From Candidatus Dojkabacteria bacterium (GTDB taxonomy: Bacteria; Patescibacteriota; Dojkabacteria; B142; WJKM01): a stretch of 13,963 nucleotides of DNA. The stretch lies in the NCBI GenBank assembly GCA_020429465.1, contig JAGQLH010000030.1, forward strand, positions 1 to 13,963, given 5' to 3'. Below, in pieces: positions 1 to 8,138 of this stretch (positions are counted from its first letter, which is position 1; every line of letters starts with the position of its first letter). Position numbers and translations under genes: made by a program. The notes beneath the pieces were generated by a model. The model searched no databases, had not been told where the DNA came from, and worked only from the letters and a program-made list of their open reading frames with translations.

Positions 1-4
1 GTTT

Positions 5-26
5 AGTCTTCAGGTCTTTGAAGACT
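5..26 (+). other. 23S-5S spacer processing hairpin
   Basis: An 8-bp inverted repeat (5-12 with 19-26) with a 6-base loop lies just before the 5S rRNA. Its position in the rRNA spacer suggests a processing stem that helps release the 5S precursor. The role is inferred; the pairing is seen directly. Confidence 0.5.
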
Positions 27-30
27 GGAC

Positions 31-146
31 CCTAGTGTCAGTAGCGGTGCGGAACCACCTCTTCCCATCCCGAACAGAGAAGTGAAACGCTCCAGCGCCG
101 ACGATACTATCCCTCTTGGGGGCGGGAAAATAGGTCATCGCCAGAT
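31..146 (+). rRNA. rrf: 5S ribosomal RNA
   Basis: The stretch carries the universal 5S core: GGAACCACCT near 50-60, CCCATCCCGAAC at 64-75, GAAGTGAAACGC at 79-90 and CCAGCGCCGA at 92-101. The 3' strand around 135-145 pairs imperfectly with CTAGTG near 32-37 to form helix I. Length of about 115 nt fits the family. The gene sits at the window edge after a spacer hairpin, so 16S and 23S genes are expected just upstream. The exact 5' and 3' ends are uncertain by a few bases. An intrinsic terminator follows at once. Confidence 0.95.
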
Positions 147-230
147 TAAAAAACTCACGCAAGTGAGTTTTTTCATGTTTACTGTCGATCCCCTGCGACT
201 TCTTCGGTAGTCTAATGGTCATCGCCAGAT
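133..230 (+). repeat. 14-bp direct repeat of the 5S 3' end
   Basis: GGTCATCGCCAGAT occurs at 133-146, as the 3' end of 5S rRNA, and again exactly at 217-230. Each copy is followed within a base or so by a different intrinsic terminator. The bases before the second copy do not form a recognisable 5S. It may be the remnant of a second tandem 5S gene or of a duplication; that reading is inference. Confidence 0.8.
148..173 (+). terminator. Intrinsic terminator after 5S rRNA
   Basis: An 11-bp perfect stem (148-158 with 163-173) is capped by a GCAA tetraloop and its 3' arm ends in six T. This is a textbook Rho-independent terminator directly behind the rRNA operon. Confidence 0.9.
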
Positions 231-264
231 AAAAGAAATCAACCTTACGGTTGATTTCTTTTTG
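231..264. terminator. Second, bidirectional intrinsic terminator
   Basis: A 14-bp perfect stem (231-244 with 249-262) with a TTAC loop starts in AAAA and ends in a T run, so it can work on both strands. On the plus strand it backs up the first terminator behind the rRNA operon. On the minus strand it could stop transcripts of the converging VanW-like gene, although that gene ends about 200 bp away. A shorter hairpin near 379-398 (ACTTC/GAAGT on the minus strand, then six T) is a weaker, closer candidate for that job. Confidence 0.85.
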
Positions 265-464
265 TCTAGTTTTTACTGTTTTAAAGTACTCGGGGATATC
301 TAGAGATATTTTTAATTGAGTTGTATATGGTGGTGTCCTAGATAGATTTTATCTATATGGTCGTTATTCAGGATTCGGAAAAAACTTCTCGAAGTACAAA
401 TGATAAAGGGTATAAGTCGATCTAATTTAATCTAGTGAAAGAGTAGTCTAGGGAGGGGTAAGGA

Positions 465-2252
465 TTATTTATAGTATTGAATACTAAATTCCTCTTCGCT
501 TCCATTAACTCGTCGGGTGAATCTATCGATAAACCCGCCATTTGCTACTTGGGAGAATTCTTCACGTTTCATATTATTGATCACCACATCTCTTGGTTTT
601 GAGCCCTCTCCACCATATAGCTCGATATTTACGTAAAGGTATCGATCATCTCTTATTGAATGGTTTACAACAAGGATGATTGATTGCTTTGTATCATTAA
701 GGAAGGTAAAGTCTTCTATAAAGCTTGTACGCTCGATTTCTCGTTCGATTTGCTCGTCAGTCATTCCTACAAGATCAATAACAATTTCTGGTTGGTCAGG
801 CAAAACAACTGCTGTTGCTATAGAGATATCTGAATATGGATATCCATATTCTTCTAAGTGAATTGATTTTAGTTTATCTAGTCGAGAGGTGATTGGGAAC
901 CCTGACTCTAATGCAGCCCTAAATACTGAGCTTGAGACTATACCTACACTGTCGAAATACGAGTATCGTACATCTTCTGCTTCAAAGATATTTTCTCCAA
1001 TAAAATATGAGTCATCACTGAACGATTCAAGTGAGTCTACAAGGGAAAATTCAGCGTTTGGTTCGATAACAATAGCATCGAGTTCGTCAAGTAGATCACG
1101 AGCAGCTTGTGTTTTTGCAAGTGGATCAATTGGGAATCGAAGTTCACCATTCCCTAATACTGTAGGAAAGTTGTAGACAGTTAAATCTTCATCGATACCT
1201 TCTTCTAGTTCAACTTCGTCAAACACAAGTGGGAAGTATTCGAACTCTTCTAGCTGTTCAAGTTGCTCATTAAGACTTTCAAGTGTTTTTTCAATATTTA
1301 GATACCTTCCTGGTTCATATTCTCCGAGGGCGTATAAATTCCCATCTCTGGTTTTGAATTCTTGTGTACTTCCTTCTACATCGGCAATTACCTTTAGGAG
1401 TTCTAATTGGTTTTCGAGAGTTTGTTCGCTTATAATTTCTACCTTAAGGAATTCATCATCTTCGAGTTTAAAGCGAAGTACATTTGATAAATCTTCTGGT
1501 CGAATAAATTTGTAACTATCTAATTCACTAGCATCTTCAAAATTTTCGGTCTCTACTGTAATAAAGGCATCTTGTATTGCTTCGATTTCTTCACAAATTT
1601 TGGTTATTGACTCTTCTTCTGAGCTAAGTACTGAGCTATTAAGCCCAAATTGTAATTCCTCGGGTAGTTCAGAGCTGTTTTTTAACGTGGAGAATAATTC
1701 GTTGAGTGGAAGTCTAGCTGATGATTTTCCTTTTATGCAAGTATGTATATATCCTGTTTCCTCATCTGATTCAAGTTGTGCTTGTATTCGAGTTGGGTGT
1801 TCCATGTCTCCGAAACTATCTATGACCCAGTATTCAAGTTTTGCTTCATTGAAAGTAATGTAGTCAATTGTTTCAGGTTCGTTGGGTGTACGGCGCACCA
1901 TATTAATCAATCGTCGTAATAGAGTGGGGGATTCTGATTCTTCTTTCTCAACTTCGCGTGTATTAATTTTGAATTCAAATTGTTGAGTTTGCATATTTAG
2001 TGTTCTGTCACCAATAGTTATTGCTATACTATCTGGTATTCCATCAATGCTAACTGTCTCACGTGCCTGTACTGTTTCAGTAGAGATTCCTGCCACATTC
2101 CCTGTTGTCTGTTTCTTGACATCAATAAGTTTACTTGTTTTTGTAAATAAGAATACTCCTAAGAATCCAATAACTATTATTTGGAAACCGATGAGTCCGT
2201 ATACAGGTAGTTTATTCTTTTTTTGGCGTAAGAGTTCAGGTATGTTTTCCAT
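465..2252 (-). CDS. Membrane-anchored divergent VanW-like protein with a PG_binding_4-like region
   Basis: The 595-residue protein has a short basic N-terminus, one membrane segment at about 17-37 and a long acidic outer part, so it is probably an extracytoplasmic envelope protein. Residues about 240-345 look like a PG_binding_4 domain (DGNLYALGEYEPGRYLNIEK). Residues about 365-548 follow the VanW layout: LGNGELRF, IVIEPNAEFSL, GIVSSSVFRAAL, FTFLNDTKQSIILVV and a final VNIELYG. The usual VanW Cys-Gln pair in the GxCQVS motif is absent, so this is a degenerate or specialised member. VanW-like domains are common beside peptidoglycan-binding modules, but their reaction is not established. The start has no Shine-Dalgarno. 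It is transcribed toward the rRNA operon and away from the gene at 2614. Domain calls are by eye: VanW fairly sure, PG_binding_4 moderate. Confidence 0.75.
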   Translation of the reverse strand: MENIPELLRQKKNKLPVYGLIGFQIIVIGFLGVFLFTKTSKLIDVKKQTTGNVAGISTETVQARETVSIDGIPDSIAITIGDRTLNMQTQQFEFKINTREVEKEESESPTLLRRLINMVRRTPNEPETIDYITFNEAKLEYWVIDSFGDMEHPTRIQAQLESDEETGYIHTCIKGKSSARLPLNELFSTLKNSSELPEELQFGLNSSVLSSEEESITKICEEIEAIQDAFITVETENFEDASELDSYKFIRPEDLSNVLRFKLEDDEFLKVEIISEQTLENQLELLKVIADVEGSTQEFKTRDGNLYALGEYEPGRYLNIEKTLESLNEQLEQLEEFEYFPLVFDEVELEEGIDEDLTVYNFPTVLGNGELRFPIDPLAKTQAARDLLDELDAIVIEPNAEFSLVDSLESFSDDSYFIGENIFEAEDVRYSYFDSVGIVSSSVFRAALESGFPITSRLDKLKSIHLEEYGYPYSDISIATAVVLPDQPEIVIDLVGMTDEQIEREIERTSFIEDFTFLNDTKQSIILVVNHSIRDDRYLYVNIELYGGEGSKPRDVVINNMKREEFSQVANGGFIDRFTRRVNGSEEEFSIQYYK

Positions 2253-2613
2253 ATATTCATTTTAGAGGAATGGTGGTAAAAGTCAAAGCGGGATGGGGGA
2301 TTAGGTTAATTTTTTATTTGTATAAATATTTAGCAAAAAAAATGAGGAGAATAAATCTCTGAAGCACAAGCTCCTGTGAATAAATACATACTGGTGTTCA
2401 GTATTCTGCCTTATCCTTTAGGAATCGTGGTGGTTTTATTGAACGATTTAAATATCAGTAAGTGTGTGTCTAGTTCAGTTATTAAAAATTGGATTTTAGA
2501 ATTGTAAGAAGAATAACAATTAGACTATTGGTTAGAAATATGTCCTTTTTGTGTAATAATAATTCTAAATACCCGTCTTATAAGTATATTTTGATTTCAG
2601 TAAGTTTACTCAA
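2253..2613. other. Divergent intergenic region without a clear gene
   Basis: This 361-bp AT-rich gap separates two divergent genes and should hold promoters for both. On the minus strand a TTGACT about 30 bases before the VanW-like start is a possible -35, but no good -10 follows. On the plus strand TTGGTT near 2528 and TGTAAT about 18 bases later are a weak candidate pair. A 6-bp hairpin (ATACTG/CAGTAT) lies at about 2388-2404. A short plus-strand reading at 2429-2449 gives GGFIERF, close to GGFIDRF near the end of the VanW-like protein. I see no RNA gene or intact ORF. Confidence 0.4.
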
Positions 2614-4146
2614 ATGAGAAAAATAAAGCTTTGCTTGTTAGTGATAGTTGTTTTGATTGCAAGTGTTTATGTTTATAGAAGTTATAGATCAGGTTTAATT
2701 GTCGGTGAGGAGTTATTATCCAATCAAGCTAACCAAGTAGAAGGGATAAAAGAACCGCCAGTAGTTGGAGTTTCAGAGAAACCAATTGGGCCAAAGATTG
2801 TTGAGCTTACAGAGACCCCTCTCGAATTTGATAGGTATGAAGATGAATTAATCTCATTTAATTTTCCCAAAGGATGGGAGTCACTAGTTGAAAAAGATGA
2901 GAAGGGGATTGGCAAAATCAGAATTAGTTCCCCGAATCACATGAGCTTGAGTATTGATCGAAGGAATGGTTATGATCCGCTTATTACGGTTGCCGATGAT
3001 AGTTTCGAAAATGCTGGGTTTCACAGTAAATTAGCTGTGAGTTTTTCTGATTGGTCAGCCGAATTAGGAACAGTCGGAGGTGGTCATTTATCTGCACCTT
3101 CGGTTCAGATAGAGAATTTTTTCCTTAGTGATAAAGATACTCTAGTGCCTTTAATAAAAACGAACAGTTATTTACTGATAATACCACATGAAGCTGGAAC
3201 GGTGGGATACGGTCAATTTGTTTTAAATGAATATGAAGGAGACTATGTTGGTTATACTCGGAGTTTGTATGGTAAAAACGGGGTTGGGCATGTTGACTCA
3301 GAGGGTAATTGGTTACTGGGTAATTATATTTACCCATCTATGTATTTTAGTTGTGATACATATTCAAGGGATGCTAATGGTAAACAGATAGCTGAAAAAG
3401 ATTATGATACATGTGCCAAATTTATTGATGAGTTTTTTGCTTCAGTCAAGAGTAAGTCCCAAGCTTCATCTAAAGATTATGAGAGGATAAGTAAACAGGA
3501 TTTTTCTATTGCTATAGAAGAGTTGGGGAAACAACTCGATTCTAATGATTATTCATATATTGAACTATACAACCGGGCAAGTGGATACGATTCCTCTGTT
3601 GAGTTTGACTTGGCGATAGATTTCCAAAAAAACAATTTGAAGATTGAACCTAAGTACCATGGGGACGTACCTATGCAAGTTAATGCAGTAGATGAAATTA
3701 ATTTATCTACTGATGGTTGCCTGGTGAGCTATGAAGAAGAACTTAATCCAGAATATAGAGAGAATTATGAAATGTCCTATTGTACCTCAGCTTTTTGGTA
3801 TAGTGAGCAAGTCGGTTTCAAAGAACCCATCAAAGAAATTTTCGATAGCATAGGGCACTACAAAGAGTACGATTCAATAGCGGAAGTAGAGCTTTCATAT
3901 TGGAGTAGGGATTTGATTAGGGGAAATAAAGAATTAGTTGAGTATACAGTATATTATGATTTTATCAGTAGTGAGAAAAAGCGGCTTAGTGAGTTCTTTA
4001 GTATGCCAAAAGTATATGCAGATTTGGGGCTTGATTTTCCGGTAATCGAAAAGTTCGCCATTATACAAGATACCAACGAATTAGCTTATATAGAACTGGA
4101 CCGTATGTATGAATATATTGAATACAGTATTAAGAAAATGGAATAG
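2614..4146 (+). CDS. Hypothetical membrane-anchored extracytoplasmic protein
   Basis: I do not recognise the family as a whole. The 510-residue product starts MRKIK and has a hydrophobic segment at about 6-20, so it is a signal anchor or signal peptide with the remainder outside. Residues about 70-90 (FDRYEDELISFNFPKGW) resemble the opening strand of PsbP-like or DUF1795-like lipoprotein and surface domains, which often read Y-x-F-x-hydrophobic-x-P-x-x-W. Two pairs of cysteines later in the protein (CDTYS...YDTC and DGCLV...SYC) could form disulfides, which fits export. The C-terminal third looks like another alpha/beta domain. ATG 2614 is the first in frame and lacks a Shine-Dalgarno. The gene ends in TAG, and the S1 promoter starts within a few bases of that stop. 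Function unknown. Confidence 0.7.
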   Translation: MRKIKLCLLVIVVLIASVYVYRSYRSGLIVGEELLSNQANQVEGIKEPPVVGVSEKPIGPKIVELTETPLEFDRYEDELISFNFPKGWESLVEKDEKGIGKIRISSPNHMSLSIDRRNGYDPLITVADDSFENAGFHSKLAVSFSDWSAELGTVGGGHLSAPSVQIENFFLSDKDTLVPLIKTNSYLLIIPHEAGTVGYGQFVLNEYEGDYVGYTRSLYGKNGVGHVDSEGNWLLGNYIYPSMYFSCDTYSRDANGKQIAEKDYDTCAKFIDEFFASVKSKSQASSKDYERISKQDFSIAIEELGKQLDSNDYSYIELYNRASGYDSSVEFDLAIDFQKNNLKIEPKYHGDVPMQVNAVDEINLSTDGCLVSYEEELNPEYRENYEMSYCTSAFWYSEQVGFKEPIKEIFDSIGHYKEYDSIAEVELSYWSRDLIRGNKELVEYTVYYDFISSEKKRLSEFFSMPKVYADLGLDFPVIEKFAIIQDTNELAYIELDRMYEYIEYSIKKME

Positions 4147-4148
4147 TA

Positions 4149-4157
4149 TGCTATAAT
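4149..4157 (+). promoter_or_regulatory. Extended -10 promoter for the S1 gene
   Basis: TGCTATAAT is a perfect extended -10 element lying 2 bases after the upstream stop codon. No good -35 stands at the right distance, which is normal for extended -10 promoters. Transcription would start near 4164, giving a leader of about 70 nt. Confidence 0.6.
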
Positions 4158-4173
4158 TCTCACGACTTGAAAG

Positions 4174-4221
4174 GGCTTAGTTGCTTTCTGAGTAATCAGA
4201 AAAAAATCTACCAGCTAAGTT
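4174..4221 (+). promoter_or_regulatory. Folded 5' leader of the S1 mRNA
   Basis: An outer stem (4174-4180 with 4215-4221, two end pairs G-U) encloses a perfect 7-bp hairpin (4185-4191 with 4196-4202) with a GTAA tetraloop of the GNRA type, followed by an A-rich strand. It ends 11 bases before the S1 start. S1 represses its own translation in E. coli, so a folded leader here is a plausible autoregulatory site; this is inference from position and pairing. Confidence 0.45.
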
Positions 4222-4232
4222 TAGTTATAAAT

Positions 4233-5459
4233 ATGAGTCAAACTAATACTAAACTGCAAAGTGAATTTGAGAAATATCTTAATGAACTAGCAGAACCCCC
4301 AAAAACTTTTCAAAGAGGACAAATCGTCAAAGGAATTATTAAGCACCTTGGAAAAGGTGAAATGATTGTTGACGTTGGTGGTCGAGCAGAAGGGGTAGTT
4401 CTTGGAAAAGAGCTAAAGCTCGACGGTGAAACTCTTGATAAAAAAGAAGGAGATACTGTTTTACTTTATGTTATTAAAGGCGAGAATGAACTTGGTCAGA
4501 TTGAGCTATCAATTAGACGAAGTGGAACAGCTCGTAAATGGTATGACCTTGAAACAGCACAAGAAGATGATAAATCAATTAACGTAACAGTAATTGAAGC
4601 AAATACTGGTGGTGTTATCGTAAGTATCGGAGGAGGTTTACGTGGATTTATCCCAACTTCTCAACTTGATAATGGAAGAATTTATCCATTGGGAGGATAT
4701 GGTGATAAACAAAATGCTAAGAAGGAACTTCAAAACAAGCTTGGAGATCTTATTGATGAAGAGATTGAAGTTAAGGTTATTGAGATTGATAAACAAAAAA
4801 ATAGAGTGATTCTTTCAGAAAAACTAGTTACATCTAGTGAGGATCTCGAAATGAGAGAAGAGACTCTTAAAGAGACTGAGGTTGGAGATAATCTTGAAGG
4901 TAAAGTTACCGGTATCGCTCCATTCGGATTGTTTGTTAATGCGCAAGGTCTCGAAGGACTTGTTCATTTATCTGAAATTTCATGGGATAAAGTATCTAAT
5001 CCAGCTGATTTCTACAAAGTTGGAGATGATGTTACAGTCCAAGTTATTGGGATGCAAGATGATGGAAAGCGTATTGCATACTCTATAAAGAGACTTATTA
5101 AAGATCCATGGGATGAGATTATTGAACAGTATAAGGTTGGACAAGTTGTTAAGGGTGAGATTACTAAGGTAGTTGATTATGGTGCGTTTGTAAGAATTGA
5201 TGATAAAGTTAATGGACTTATTCATATTTCTGAAATGTCAGATAATTTGGTTAAAGATCCAAACGATTTTGTTTCAGTAGGTGATACTGTTGAACTTTCA
5301 ATCATCTCGATTTCACGAGAAGAACGTCATCTTGGGTTAAGTATGAAACGAGTTGGACAGGAAGAAGAAGAGAAAAAAACATCTTCAAAGTCAGAAGAAA
5401 AATCTGAAGGTGCTATCGCTCCAGAAATGGCAGCATTAAGTGAACTATTGGAGGAATAA
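4233..5459 (+). CDS. rpsA: 30S ribosomal protein S1, four S1 domains
   Basis: The 408-residue protein has four OB-fold S1 repeats at about 27-96, 114-198, 217-287 and 302-373. The last two are the best conserved, with GLFVNAQGLEGLVHLSEIS and GAFVRIDDKVNGLIHISEMS. A Lys/Glu/Ser-rich tail ends in IAPEMAALSELLEE. Known role: it binds mRNA on the 30S subunit and helps unfold and load it. E. coli S1 has six repeats; four is usual in Firmicutes-type and reduced genomes. ATG 4233 (MSQTNTKLQ) is chosen over a TTG at 4167 because the upstream part is unlike S1 and falls in the folded leader. With few or no Shine-Dalgarno sites in this window, S1-driven initiation could be important. The gene is single, between its own promoter and terminator. 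Confidence 0.9.
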   Translation: MSQTNTKLQSEFEKYLNELAEPPKTFQRGQIVKGIIKHLGKGEMIVDVGGRAEGVVLGKELKLDGETLDKKEGDTVLLYVIKGENELGQIELSIRRSGTARKWYDLETAQEDDKSINVTVIEANTGGVIVSIGGGLRGFIPTSQLDNGRIYPLGGYGDKQNAKKELQNKLGDLIDEEIEVKVIEIDKQKNRVILSEKLVTSSEDLEMREETLKETEVGDNLEGKVTGIAPFGLFVNAQGLEGLVHLSEISWDKVSNPADFYKVGDDVTVQVIGMQDDGKRIAYSIKRLIKDPWDEIIEQYKVGQVVKGEITKVVDYGAFVRIDDKVNGLIHISEMSDNLVKDPNDFVSVGDTVELSIISISREERHLGLSMKRVGQEEEEKKTSSKSEEKSEGAIAPEMAALSELLEE

Positions 5460-5487
5460 TTCTTCTAATAATTTTGTAAAAAAATAT

Positions 5488-5532
5488 CCCCTGTAGTTGT
5501 GATTAATCATAACTGCGGGGGAATTTTATTTT
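5488..5532 (+). terminator. Intrinsic terminator after rpsA
   Basis: CCCC at 5488-5491 pairs with GGGG at the end of a stem that continues through AGTTGTGA/TCATAACT, with a small asymmetric bulge and a TTAA loop. AATTTTATTTT follows. It lies 28 bases after the S1 stop and separates rpsA from clpC. Confidence 0.85.
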
Positions 5533-5551
5533 GTACCACATCGACTTGCGT

Positions 5552-5557
5552 TATAAT
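5552..5557 (+). promoter_or_regulatory. -10 box of the clpC promoter
   Basis: A perfect TATAAT lies between the rpsA terminator and clpC. The best -35 is poor (TTTTGT, 18 bases upstream). Transcription from about 5564 would give a leader of roughly 37 nt. I see no CIRCE or CtsR-type repeat, so heat-shock control as in Bacillus is not evident. Confidence 0.5.
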
Positions 5558-5600
5558 TAATGTAAGTAAATTTGTTTTAATATTGTTTTTAACGCACACA

Positions 5601-8117
5601 ATGTCTTATACACAAACCTATGAAAATATAAGTGAATTAGAGAAATTTAGTAGTCATGCAAAAAAGAGTATTGTAAATGCCTTCAAGCAAGCCCGATCGG
5701 ATGGAAGCGAGGAGGTAAGCCCCGAGCATTTGTTTATGGGGATCCTTATGAATAAGAAAAGTATAGCTACACGACTTCTCGAGAAGCTTGGGGTTGATGT
5801 TGATAGAACTCTTCAATCTCTTGTAACAAAACACTCTTCCGATCTGATGAAAAAAACTGATGTACTTAATATTCAGCTTAACCAGGGTTCTAAAGATGTT
5901 TTGATTGACGCATTCATGATTGCAAGTGAACTTGAACATGTATACGTTGGGACTGAGCATTTGCTGCTAAGTTTAATCAGGAAGGATGAATTAGAATTTG
6001 TGGGAGACTTTAAAAAGGTAGGACTTACGTACGATACTATTAAAGCTACATTGGAAAACTTTGCAACCTATCATCCAGGAGTATTTCAGAAATCGCCTTC
6101 TGATAAAGATATTGGTGATGGTGATGAATCAGAGTCTACGCTTGCATCATTTGCGGTAGACATGAATGAGCTTGCAAAGCACGATAAATTTCTACCGATT
6201 TATGGACGAGATGAAGAGATAATGCGTGCTATACATATCTTATCTCGTAAGACAAAAAGTAATCCAATTCTTGTAGGAGAAGCGGGCGTGGGTAAGACAG
6301 CAGTAGTCGAAGGTCTCGTTCAAAGAATTATTAAACGACAAGTTCCTCGATCTTTTGAACAAAAGAGAGTAATAAGTCTTGATTTGGCTGGCATCCTTGC
6401 AGGAAGTAAGATTAGAGGAGATGTAGAAGAGCGAATAATTGCAATTGTTGATGAAGCGAAACAAGATGAAGATATAATACTTTTCATTGATGAGATACAC
6501 ATGATTGTGGGTGCTGGTTCTGCTGGTCAGGGATCGATGGATATTGCGAATATTTTAAAGCCACATCTAACATCAGGTGATATTTCTCTCATAGGAGCAA
6601 CTACATATGATGAGTATCAGAAATATTTTGAATCTGATAGTGCGCTTTCTCGGCGTTTCCAGGCTATTAAAATAGAGGAAATTTCTCCAGAGGAATCGAT
6701 CAAAGCACTGGAAAATATTACTCCAAAGCTCGAATCATTCCATAATATTGATATTTCTAAGGAGGCAGTTGAAGAGGCTGTTAAACTTTCTTCTCGCTTC
6801 ATACTTGACAGATATCTTCCAGATAAGGCAATTGATATTCTAGATGAGGCAGCTGCAGGTAAAAAGATTGACGAAGAACGTCCGGAAGAGCGAATTAAGA
6901 AACTCCAGGAAGAGTATGAAAAAATTCGTCAGAAGAAAGAGTTGGAAATTGATGCAGGGCGAGTTGATCAGGCAGCTAAGCTGCGAGAAAAAGAGATCGC
7001 ATTGGAAGAAAAATTAAAAAAGGCGCGTGGTAAATCAGTTGCTCCTGCTAGTCATGCTGTTGTAACCTTGGAAGATATTCAGACCGTTGTCTCCCGGCTA
7101 ACTAAAATTCCAGTTGAGAGAATAGATGGTATAGAGGCTCAGAGACTTCGTTCTATTGAAAAGGAATTTGAAAAACAAATTATTGGTCAGCCACATGCCG
7201 TTAAACGTGTTTCATCTGCTATTAAGCGTGCTCGAGTGGGAATTGGAGATCAACGGAGACCATTAGCATCATTCCTGTTTTTGGGGCCAACTGGGGTTGG
7301 TAAGACTGAATTGGCAAAGATAATTGCACGAGAAATTTTCGGTGATGTTAATTCTCTAATTGAAATAGATATGAGTGAATATATGGAACAGCATAGTATC
7401 TCAAAATTAATTGGATCGCCACCAGGGTATGTTGGGTATCAGGAAGGGGGGCAATTAACTGAGCGTATTCGTCGGAATCCATACACTGTAATTCTTTTTG
7501 ATGAAATTGAGAAAGCGCATCCTGAATTGCTAAATATACTCTTACAAATATTAGAAGAAGGGAGAATTCAGGATAGCAAGGGAAGGTTAGTGAACTGTAG
7601 GAATACTATAGTTATTCTTACTTCAAATATCGGAGCAGAGGAGGTTAGTAACGATAGTGTACTTGGATTTAGTATAGATACTGATACATCGAATGACACA
7701 TCGGAGGAAGATGCTAAATTAGATAGTGCGTTTAAAGAAATGCAAGAACGCTTGATAGAGGAGTTGAAGGACACACTTAGACCAGAACTTATTAATCGTA
7801 TTGATGATGTTATTGTGTTTAGGGGGCTTGATGATACGGATGTAGAAAAAATTGTTAAATTAGAAATTGAGAAAATTAATGATCGGATTATTGAAAATAA
7901 AGTAGCTGTAGCTGTTTCACAGGGCGCAATGAAATACATTGCTCAAGAAGGAGCAAGTAACGAGTATGGTGCACGAAATATTAGGCGTAAATTACAGGAG
8001 CTTGTAGAAAATCCATTAGCAGAGTTAATGTTAGAAAAGAATATTGGTAACTCAAGTAAGGTTGAGGTTGTCAAGGTTATTAAAATTAAAGATGGATTGA
8101 AGTTGAAGCTTAATTAA
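5601..8117 (+). CDS. clpC: ATP-dependent Clp protease ATPase subunit ClpC
   Basis: The 838-residue AAA+ unfoldase has the order expected of ClpC: a double Clp-N repeat at about 10-145, first AAA+ module with Walker A GEAGVGKT at 226-233 and Walker B ILFIDEIH, a short coiled-coil middle domain with the UVR-like stretch AAKLREKEIALEEKL, and a second AAA+ module with Walker A GPTGVGKT at 562-569, pore loop GYVGY and Walker B VILFDEIEKAH. The short middle domain separates it from ClpB. Known role: a cytoplasmic hexamer that unfolds substrates and feeds them to ClpP; no clpP is in this window. ATG 5601 (MSYTQTYEN) is chosen over GTG 5499, which lies inside the rpsA terminator and adds 34 non-homologous residues. 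The start has no Shine-Dalgarno. The next gene begins 21 bp after the stop, suggesting one operon through radA. Confidence 0.93.
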   Translation: MSYTQTYENISELEKFSSHAKKSIVNAFKQARSDGSEEVSPEHLFMGILMNKKSIATRLLEKLGVDVDRTLQSLVTKHSSDLMKKTDVLNIQLNQGSKDVLIDAFMIASELEHVYVGTEHLLLSLIRKDELEFVGDFKKVGLTYDTIKATLENFATYHPGVFQKSPSDKDIGDGDESESTLASFAVDMNELAKHDKFLPIYGRDEEIMRAIHILSRKTKSNPILVGEAGVGKTAVVEGLVQRIIKRQVPRSFEQKRVISLDLAGILAGSKIRGDVEERIIAIVDEAKQDEDIILFIDEIHMIVGAGSAGQGSMDIANILKPHLTSGDISLIGATTYDEYQKYFESDSALSRRFQAIKIEEISPEESIKALENITPKLESFHNIDISKEAVEEAVKLSSRFILDRYLPDKAIDILDEAAAGKKIDEERPEERIKKLQEEYEKIRQKKELEIDAGRVDQAAKLREKEIALEEKLKKARGKSVAPASHAVVTLEDIQTVVSRLTKIPVERIDGIEAQRLRSIEKEFEKQIIGQPHAVKRVSSAIKRARVGIGDQRRPLASFLFLGPTGVGKTELAKIIAREIFGDVNSLIEIDMSEYMEQHSISKLIGSPPGYVGYQEGGQLTERIRRNPYTVILFDEIEKAHPELLNILLQILEEGRIQDSKGRLVNCRNTIVILTSNIGAEEVSNDSVLGFSIDTDTSNDTSEEDAKLDSAFKEMQERLIEELKDTLRPELINRIDDVIVFRGLDDTDVEKIVKLEIEKINDRIIENKVAVAVSQGAMKYIAQEGASNEYGARNIRRKLQELVENPLAELMLEKNIGNSSKVEVVKVIKIKDGLKLKLN

Positions 8118-8138
8118 ATCTTCATAAACTTTATATAT

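Noticed and set aside
10..222. 70-codon minus-strand ORF over the 5S gene
   Set aside because: It is the reverse strand of 5S rRNA and its terminators and resembles no protein.
4167..4232. Upstream TTG start for S1
   Set aside because: The 22 extra residues fall in the folded leader and are unlike S1; ATG 4233 gives the expected N-terminus.
5499..5600. Upstream GTG start for ClpC
   Set aside because: It lies within the rpsA terminator and before the -10 box; the added 34 residues are not Clp-N.
7568..7939. 123-codon minus-strand ORF opposite clpC and similar antisense ORFs over radA, rho and rpsA
   Set aside because: They shadow well-conserved coding regions and have low-complexity Ser/Ile/Leu composition.
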